From positions 1 through 35,274 of IMG/VR virus record IMGVR_UViG_3300032220_000223: DNA of 35,274 nucleotides, one strand, 5' to 3'. Shown here piece by piece: positions 30,929 through 35,274 of this stretch; position 1 is the first letter of the stretch; each line of letters opens with the position of its first letter. The notes under the pieces are model-generated. The model had not been told where the DNA came from, searched no databases, and saw only the letters and a list, made by a program, of their open reading frames with translations. Made by a program: the position numbers and the translations under genes. Source of the stretch: a virus.

Positions 30929-31542
30929 AATATATATTCGTAGCCGGCGCTCCAGGCTCTAAATGGTCTAGCGTAGTTAAGAACATCTATTACAGCCCTA
31001 GCTTAGATACTAGTGATTATAGTGATGAACGCACATATCACCATGATGCTAGTGGCAAGATGGAACTAATGCATCTAGGTGCATACTTTGATCCTGGCAT
31101 GGAGTTTGATTTACCTCCTGATTTGTTTACACTAAGCAAAGATGCACTAGAAGATATATTCAATAGTGCATTTACTGGCAATGGTGTACGTATCATTAAG
31201 AGTCATATCTTTGCTAACAACATTGATTTCTTAAAAGCATGTTGGCCTGATTGTCCTATCATTCTTGTACATCGTCCTGATGATGCATGTTTAGGATGGT
31301 GGGTCAAGTGTGGTCACTTTACTATCACTTATCCCAAGTATGATAAGTATTATGTAGATTTACGTACAATGGCTAACATTATAAAAGAACAAAATGCAGG
31401 CATAGTTAAATCTATTATGAAATATTCAACTAAAAATGCATTAAATAATACCATGCTTTGTAATATGTTAAATATAGAACAGCCCCCAGTTGAATATCAA
31501 CAGAATTATGGGGTATCAGACGTAAGGGTAACAGTAATATGA
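30925..31542 (+). CDS. Sulfotransferase-like P-loop protein
   Basis: A 205-residue protein with a P-loop-like start MKYIFVAGAPGSKWSSVVKN (residues 8-16 fit the 5'-phosphosulfate-binding loop of sulfotransferases). RIIKSHIFANN (~89-99) matches the 'xxKSHxF' region and CPIILVHRPDDACLGWW (~111-127) matches the 3'-phosphate-binding 'R..D...S' strand. These are the three usual landmarks of the PAPS-dependent family, though the 'S' of the last motif is replaced. Phage sulfotransferases may modify surface sugars or small molecules; the substrate is unknown. The His-rich segment TYHHDASGKMELMHLG is unexplained. ATGA overlaps on both sides place it inside the four-gene coupled operon. Confidence 0.6.
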   Translation: MKYIFVAGAPGSKWSSVVKNIYYSPSLDTSDYSDERTYHHDASGKMELMHLGAYFDPGMEFDLPPDLFTLSKDALEDIFNSAFTGNGVRIIKSHIFANNIDFLKACWPDCPIILVHRPDDACLGWWVKCGHFTITYPKYDKYYVDLRTMANIIKEQNAGIVKSIMKYSTKNALNNTMLCNMLNIEQPPVEYQQNYGVSDVRVTVI

Positions 31543-32222
31543 TAAGCAGTTGGGACCAAAGTAAACAAAAAAGTAAGTATCATTTTGATAACTTTAAAAA
31601 TGATCCGCAATTTGATAAAGTAATCAAATTAGGTAAAATTATAGCTGATTATACCGAAGATGTAAAACATGCAGTAGAAACAGCTAAACCAGCAACGTGG
31701 CGAACACGTGGTAAAGTGGGTAAAGCTAGACCGGAAGAAGAATTAGCAAGTGAAGATTATGATTTAGAAAGATTTGGTTATGGTACTGATTATCAAATAA
31801 CACATTTGAATTGGGAGATAACTCCTAATCTGAAAAAGATTAGTGACTTGTTTAGTCTTGGTGATTGCATGGAACGTATTCATGTGCAGATGCCAGGAGA
31901 AGTATGGAACTTGCATTTAGACAAATTAGAAAAATGGGCACCCAATGAACCATGGCGAGTAATGCGTATTCAGATTGCATTGACTGATTGGGAACAAGGA
32001 CATTTTTGGAGTTACGGTAACTACAATCATCAACAATGGCGTGCCGGTGATGTTACTACATTTGATTGGATGAATCTTCCTCACTCAACAGCTAACGCTG
32101 GACATAATCCTAGAGTTACATTTCAATTGACTGGCGTGGTTACTGAAAAAACTAATGAATTCTTGGCTAGATTGAAAAGATTTGACACATATGCACTAGA
32201 ACTTAAAGAAAGTTCTTGGTAA
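31539..32222 (+). CDS. 2-oxoglutarate/Fe(II) oxygenase, Asp/Asn beta-hydroxylase-like
   Basis: A 227-residue protein. The double-stranded beta-helix motif is visible: HxD at H126-L-D128 (EVWNLHLDKLEKW), a distal His at H182 and Arg at R192 (WMNLPHSTANAGHNPRVTFQ), the set expected for iron and 2OG binding. The phrase WRAGDVTTFDWMNLPHSTAN resembles the aspartyl/asparaginyl beta-hydroxylase group. The N-terminal 60 residues are charged and helical. It hydroxylates an unknown substrate, perhaps the product of the neighbouring sulfotransferase-like and amidotransferase-like proteins. It starts within the previous stop (ATGA) and is the last gene of the operon. A short hairpin (GTTCTT/AAGAAC) spans its stop codon. 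Confidence 0.8.
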   Translation: MISSWDQSKQKSKYHFDNFKNDPQFDKVIKLGKIIADYTEDVKHAVETAKPATWRTRGKVGKARPEEELASEDYDLERFGYGTDYQITHLNWEITPNLKKISDLFSLGDCMERIHVQMPGEVWNLHLDKLEKWAPNEPWRVMRIQIALTDWEQGHFWSYGNYNHQQWRAGDVTTFDWMNLPHSTANAGHNPRVTFQLTGVVTEKTNEFLARLKRFDTYALELKESSW

Positions 32223-32308
32223 GAACACACCTACCTTAGGACCGTGTGACCCGGCTGCTGGGTTTAGAAAACGATTCGCTACCGTGGACTATAAAGTGAG
32301 CATTTTTT
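32223..32308. other. GC-richer non-coding segment, possible structured RNA
   Basis: About 85 bases without an ORF and clearly richer in GC than the surroundings. ACCC/GGGT arms (32250-32264) form a hairpin around GGCTGCT. The minus strand at 32245-32231 reads ACGGTCCTAAGGTAG, identical to a universally conserved part of bacterial 23S rRNA (the I-CeuI target core), and ACGGTAGCGAAT follows on the same strand. A T run (32303-32308) closes it. It may be a small RNA or a captured rRNA scrap; no known class is recognised. Confidence 0.35.
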
Positions 32309-32316
32309 GATAAATA
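32309..32316 (+). promoter_or_regulatory. Late promoter box GATAAATA before 32339 gene
   Basis: GATAAATAGTC is followed by AGGAG (32327-32331) and ATG 32339. A weak AAATA/TATTT pairing (32312-32316 with 32332-32336) would enclose the ribosome site, a poorer version of the hairpins at 512 and 15227. Confidence 0.5.
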
Positions 32317-32338
32317 GTCTTAACACAGGAGTATTTGT

Positions 32339-32563
32339 ATGAGTAAATCATTTATATATAAAACGGAAGACGGTACGGAAGTTATACCATTTTATCAATG
32401 GGTATTAACAAATGGATCAGACGAAGAAATATCAATTCATGAGAGTGGTCTTGGCCCCGAATTTTCAGCATTGTTAACTAAATATTGGACAGAACTAAAA
32501 GTAAAAACAGTTTCTACATATGAAAATGATCAGTTAATAGATGGTCCAAAACCAGTTGAATAA
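32339..32563 (+). CDS. Small acidic protein of unknown function
   Basis: A 74-residue protein (MSKSFIYKTEDGTEVIPFYQ...) with AGGAG eight bases upstream. It alternates short strands (FIYKTEDGTEVIPF) and one amphipathic helix (FSALLTKYWTELKV). There are no cysteines, membrane segments or known motifs. It has its own late-type box and is followed after seven bases by the metallopeptidase gene. The family is not recognised. Confidence 0.6.
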   Translation: MSKSFIYKTEDGTEVIPFYQWVLTNGSDEEISIHESGLGPEFSALLTKYWTELKVKTVSTYENDQLIDGPKPVE

Positions 32564-32570
32564 ATAACAA

Positions 32571-33155
32571 ATGCTTACTGAACATATCATTATTGAATCC
32601 GCTGCACTTGAATTAGCAAAAAGATTACCGTCATTAGAAAAGCACGATTATGATACTATTGACCAATTGATGCGTAAAATTGCTAGCAAACATCGTATTA
32701 CTGGTAAAGCATTACATGACTTGTTCATAAAGAAATTTCATAAAAATCCTGATAATTGGATCAAGGATAAATTAGATGAAGCCAATGATGAACCAGACTT
32801 CTTAGCCGACAACCCAATAATGCAAAAATTCATAGCTTGGGCAAGCAACGAACTACATTTAAAATCAACACCTGATTTTGAATTCAGTTATGATACTGAC
32901 GAAGCACAAGAAGGTCATCACACCGGTCGCCATAGTACAAATGATAATAGCGTTTGGGTATATGTTGCCAATCGTAATATGGTTGACATTATGCGTACCG
33001 TTTATCATGAACTTACCCATGTACGTCAAGGTGAATTGAATATGATTAAGCCAGGTGACAGCTATCCCGGTAGCCCAATTGAAATGCTAGCAGATATGAC
33101 TGCGGGTAAAGCTATGAAAATATTTGGCAAAAGTCACCCAGAAATCTTTCAATAA
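32571..33155 (+). CDS. HExxH zinc metallopeptidase-like protein with capsid-targeting-like leader
   Basis: A 194-residue protein. The zinc motif is YHELTHVRQGE (H146, E147, H150) with a probable third ligand at E171 in SPIEMLADMTAGK, a gluzincin-like arrangement. The leader MLTEHIIIE/S fits the prohead-protease rule at residue 9, and KLDE/A at residue 70 gives a second possible cut just before the DEPDFLADNP linker and the protease domain. If processed, the mature form would be the ~124-residue peptidase alone. The target is unknown; an injected peptidase acting on host proteins is one possibility. TAAATA ends four bases before the ATG, overlapping the previous stop. Confidence 0.7.
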   Translation: MLTEHIIIESAALELAKRLPSLEKHDYDTIDQLMRKIASKHRITGKALHDLFIKKFHKNPDNWIKDKLDEANDEPDFLADNPIMQKFIAWASNELHLKSTPDFEFSYDTDEAQEGHHTGRHSTNDNSVWVYVANRNMVDIMRTVYHELTHVRQGELNMIKPGDSYPGSPIEMLADMTAGKAMKIFGKSHPEIFQ

Positions 33156-33175
33156 AAAGTATTCTATGCTATAAT
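33147..33175 (+). promoter_or_regulatory. Sigma70-like promoter with palindromic extended -10
   Basis: TGC-TATAAT with TATAAT at 33170-33175, flanked by the perfect inverted arms CTATGC and GCATAG. The -35 (TTTCAA, 33147-33152) is weak, so the extended -10 may suffice. The predicted start point is ATG 33182. It is nearly identical to the element before 5827. Confidence 0.6.
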
Positions 33176-33181
33176 GCATAG

Positions 33182-33790
33182 ATGCTAAAACTACTCTTTC
33201 CATTACCAAAAGATATTGTTGTCGCACTTAGTGGCGGCGTTGACTCGGTAGCCATTACAGATTTCCTTTCACATAAACACAAAGTAACTTGCGCTTTCTT
33301 TCATCATGGAACAGAAAATAGTGAACGTGCATTACAATTTATTGCTGAATTCTGTACCGAACGTAGTCTCCCGCTTATGATCGGAATGATTAAGAATACT
33401 AAACCCAAAGAACTTAGCATAGAAGAATATTGGCGTGATGAACGCTATGCCTTTCTAGACAGCTTGGGTGGATCACTAGGTCCAATCATTACTGGTCATC
33501 ATCTGGATGATTGTGTAGAAACATACCTTTGGTCGTCCATGCACGGTAGACCAAAAGTTATCCCATTGAAGCGAAATAATGTAGTAAGACCATTTCTAAC
33601 AACAACTAAAGACAAGTTCACATTGTGGTGCGAACGAAAACATATTGATTGGTGCCACGACAATAGCAACGATGACACAAAATATATGCGTAACTATGTA
33701 CGCACACATCTAATGCCACACGCATTACACGTTAACCCGGGGCTACGTACTGTGGTTAAAAAGATTGTAGAAAGTCAGCAAAATGTTTGA
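33182..33790 (+). CDS. tilS: TilS-like tRNA(Ile)-lysidine synthetase, catalytic domain only
   Basis: A 202-residue PP-loop ATPase. The ATP-binding motif is ALSGGVDSVA (S17-S22). Family phrases are present: CAFFHHGTENSE (cf. 'HVNHGLR..S'), GPIITGHHLDDCVETYLWSS (the 'GHHxDDxxET' motif) and the TilS-specific DNSNDDTKYMRNYVRTHLMP. TilS converts C34 of tRNA-Ile(CAU) to lysidine so that it reads AUA. Bacterial TilS is usually ~320-430 residues with C-terminal tRNA-binding domains; these are absent here, as in short TilS forms. No tRNA gene is in the window. A function in maintaining AUA decoding in an AUA-rich phage is inferred. The predicted start point of its promoter coincides with the ATG. Confidence 0.82.
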   Translation: MLKLLFPLPKDIVVALSGGVDSVAITDFLSHKHKVTCAFFHHGTENSERALQFIAEFCTERSLPLMIGMIKNTKPKELSIEEYWRDERYAFLDSLGGSLGPIITGHHLDDCVETYLWSSMHGRPKVIPLKRNNVVRPFLTTTKDKFTLWCERKHIDWCHDNSNDDTKYMRNYVRTHLMPHALHVNPGLRTVVKKIVESQQNV

Positions 33791-33815
33791 CTTTTCTACA
33801 CAAGGCATGTATACT
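33787..33815 (+). promoter_or_regulatory. Sigma70-like promoter for the 33838 gene
   Basis: TTGACT (33787-33792), a 17-base spacer and TATACT (33810-33815). The predicted start point near 33822 leaves a 16-base leader with AAGGAG (33827-33832), so unlike the other three sigma70-type units this message has a ribosome site. Confidence 0.75.
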
Positions 33816-33837
33816 AATTACTTTACAAGGAGAAACT

Positions 33838-34098
33838 ATGAGTGATAAAATGTTTACCGGAGAGCAAAAGATTAAGTTGACTCAACTTATCAACGAGGGC
33901 ATGGTAGTCCTGCACGAGATTGATACCCTACGTGAGGGATTATCTGATACAGTGAAAGCTATCGCAGAAGAACTGGAAGTAAAGCCAGGCATTCTTAAGA
34001 AGGCAATTACTGTCGCACACAAAGCAAGTCTTGGTCAAACAAACGCTGACCACGAAGAACTAAACACTATCTTGGAAACTGTGGGTAAAACACTTTGA
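33838..34098 (+). CDS. Small DsbA-like (double-strand DNA-binding) protein
   Basis: An 86-residue helical protein (MSDKMFTGEQKIKLTQLINE...). ATG 33838 with AAGGAG six bases upstream is the start; an in-frame TTG at 33787 lies in the promoter and is rejected. Size, charge pattern and the phrase DTVKAIAEELEVKPGILKKA, followed by ITVAHKASLGQTNADHEELN, resemble the T4 DsbA group (89 residues), which binds DNA near late promoters. The match is by resemblance only. Its stop overlaps the start of the DNA polymerase frame. Early sigma70-type expression would fit a transcription regulator acting on the GATAAATA late boxes. Confidence 0.55.
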   Translation: MSDKMFTGEQKIKLTQLINEGMVVLHEIDTLREGLSDTVKAIAEELEVKPGILKKAITVAHKASLGQTNADHEELNTILETVGKTL

Positions 34099-35274
34099 GT
34101 TACGTTGATGCTATTCATAGCAGGGATGAGGACCGTATCTATGTTGTGGAACGGGACCAGAACGGAAAGCGTCAATACAAAGAATATCCCACAAACTATA
34201 TACTCTACTACCCTGATCATAAGGGCAAGTATCGCAGTATATATGGTGATCCAGTAAGTCGTTTCAGTACACGCAAACGACAAGAGTTTGAAAAAGAAAG
34301 ACGCATCCATTCAGGTAAGAAATTATTTGAAAGTGATGTACCAGTAGTGTTTCGCTGCCTTAGTGAAAACTATCTTAAGGCAGATGTTCCTAAACTTCAT
34401 ACTTGTTTCTTTGACATTGAGGTAGACTTTGATCCAGAGAAGGGTTTTAGTCCTACCACTGACCCATTCAATCCAGTAACTGCTATCTCATTATATTTAG
34501 ATTGGCAAGATACATTGGTTACATTGGTCATTGCCCCTAAGCACATGAGTCCTGAAACAGCGAAAGAAATCTCTAATGAGTTTGAGAACTGTATGCTTTT
34601 CACTAATGAGAAGGAAATGTTTGATGTTTTCTTTCAACTGATTGAAGATGCCGATGTAATGACTGGCTGGAACAGTGAAGGGTACGACATACCTTATATG
34701 GTTAATCGTGTCACAAGAGTGATGAGCAAAGATGACACACGCAAATTTTGCTTGATGGGTCAACTTCCTAAAGCAAGAGAATACGAAAGATTTGGCAAAA
34801 GTGAAACTACATATGACTTAGTAGGTCGTATTCACTTGGACTATTTACAACTCTACAAGAAATATAACTATGAATCACGACATTCATATAAGTTAGATGC
34901 TATTGGTGAGATGGAAGTAGGAGAAAACAAAACTCAATATGAAGGTACTCTTGACCAATTGTATAACAAAGATTTTAAAAAGTTTATTGAATACAATCGT
35001 CAAGATACCATGTTGTTAGTGAAGATTCACAACAAACTTAAATTCTTAGAACTAGCTAATCAGCTAGCACATGAGAATACAGTATTACTGCCAACAGTAA
35101 TGGGTTCTGTAGCTATGATTGAAATGGCAATTTTCAATGAAGCGCATGAACGTGGATTAGTAGTGCCAGACAAAAAACGAAAGAATGAAAATGCAGAAGA
35201 AACAACACCAGCAGCAGGTGCCTTCGTTGCTACGCCCAAAAAAGGCATGCACGAATATGTCGGAGCAGTTGACA
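34095..35274 (+). CDS. 43: Family B DNA polymerase, N-terminal exonuclease part (3' truncated)
   Basis: Open from 34095 to the window edge, 393 codons. An upstream in-frame TAA at 34086-34088 forces the start after it; TTG 34095 overlapping the previous TGA gives MSYVDAIHSRDEDRIYVVER. The 3'-5' exonuclease motifs are intact: Exo I CFFDIEVDFD (D107, E109), Exo II MTGWNSEGYDIPYM (N193, D198) and Exo III EYNRQDTMLL near 300. A YDLVGRIHLDYLQLYKKYNY block (~240-260) matches the family B region between Exo II and III. The polymerase palm (SLYPS, DTD) lies beyond the window. It is the replicative enzyme expected to work with the gp44-like loader at 7415. A possible overlap with the small upstream protein suggests coupled early expression. 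Confidence 0.9.
   Translation, partial: MSYVDAIHSRDEDRIYVVERDQNGKRQYKEYPTNYILYYPDHKGKYRSIYGDPVSRFSTRKRQEFEKERRIHSGKKLFESDVPVVFRCLSENYLKADVPKLHTCFFDIEVDFDPEKGFSPTTDPFNPVTAISLYLDWQDTLVTLVIAPKHMSPETAKEISNEFENCMLFTNEKEMFDVFFQLIEDADVMTGWNSEGYDIPYMVNRVTRVMSKDDTRKFCLMGQLPKAREYERFGKSETTYDLVGRIHLDYLQLYKKYNYESRHSYKLDAIGEMEVGENKTQYEGTLDQLYNKDFKKFIEYNRQDTMLLVKIHNKLKFLELANQLAHENTVLLPTVMGSVAMIEMAIFNEAHERGLVVPDKKRKNENAEETTPAAGAFVATPKKGMHEYVGAVD

Noticed and set aside
32231-32245. I-CeuI homing-endonuclease site or rRNA gene
   Set aside because: Only the 15-base core and one short second block match; the flanks do not continue as 23S rRNA, and no homing endonuclease ORF is nearby.
33787-33837. Extended N-terminus of the DsbA-like protein from TTG 33787
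   Set aside because: It would lie in the -35/-10 promoter region and lacks a ribosome site; ATG 33838 has AAGGAG.
1-35274. tRNA genes, CRISPR arrays, insertion sequences, inteins
   Set aside because: None seen by eye. The intergenic gaps are short and lack T-loop GTTCRANNC-type sequences, spaced repeats or transposase frames. A tRNA scan on the full genome would be decisive.

Overview
This window is a piece of a large T4-like (myovirus-type) phage genome, AT-rich and almost entirely coding on the + strand. The hallmarks are a glycine-rich tail-fibre adhesin C-terminus, a gp44-type clamp-loader ATPase, PhoH, a GroES-like co-chaperonin, late-promoter-like GATAAATA boxes, and at the right edge the N-terminal (exonuclease) part of a family B DNA polymerase of the gp43 type. 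The host is not identifiable with certainty. A TctC/Bug-type periplasmic binding protein and several GH19 and signal-peptide proteins point to a Gram-negative, probably proteobacterial, aquatic host; this is inference.

Layout. 1-5791: tail fibre/adhesin end, GH19 endolysin, large Ig-like structural protein, fibre protein and two unknowns. 5827-8607: Pol III alpha-like fragment, unknown acidic protein, GroES-like protein, unknown, clamp-loader ATPase and a small partner, ended by a bidirectional terminator. 8630-9415 (minus strand): PhoH. 9598-11409: two conserved unknowns and a holin-like membrane protein with FG repeats. 11449-15219: DnaJ, a ClpA-like unfoldase and an unknown. 15248-19525: small late proteins, a RyR-like domain protein and two proteins with nucleotidyltransferase motifs. 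19583-20497: glycosyltransferase and terminator. 20542-28147: Pro-rich micro-ORF, three large modular proteins, Dps and a second GH19 protein. 28150-32222: secreted nuclease, minus-strand methyltransferase, then a tightly coupled four-gene set (TctC-like, class I amidotransferase, sulfotransferase-like, 2OG oxygenase-like). 32223-32338: a GC-richer non-coding stretch. 32339-35274: unknown, HExxH metallopeptidase, TilS-like protein, small DsbA-like protein and DNA polymerase.

The most unusual content is in 10-33 kb. Many proteins there begin with short leaders of the form M-[KR]-x-x-[DEQ]-[FI]-[IL]-x-E, resembling the capsid-targeting sequence of T4 internal proteins, and carry internal x-E/G or x-E/A sites resembling prohead-protease sites. 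Three of them share an exactly repeated 16-17 bp DNA element, always in the same frame and encoding QGVAE(G), which separates unrelated modules. My reading is that this is a suite of modular proteins packaged in the capsid, processed in the prohead and possibly injected, carrying nucleotidyltransferase, acetyltransferase-like, papain-like, metallopeptidase and muramidase-like activities. A second layer is regulation: late-promoter boxes overlap RNA hairpins that would hide ribosome sites in read-through transcripts, and sigma70-like promoters are placed so that transcription would start at or next to the ATG.
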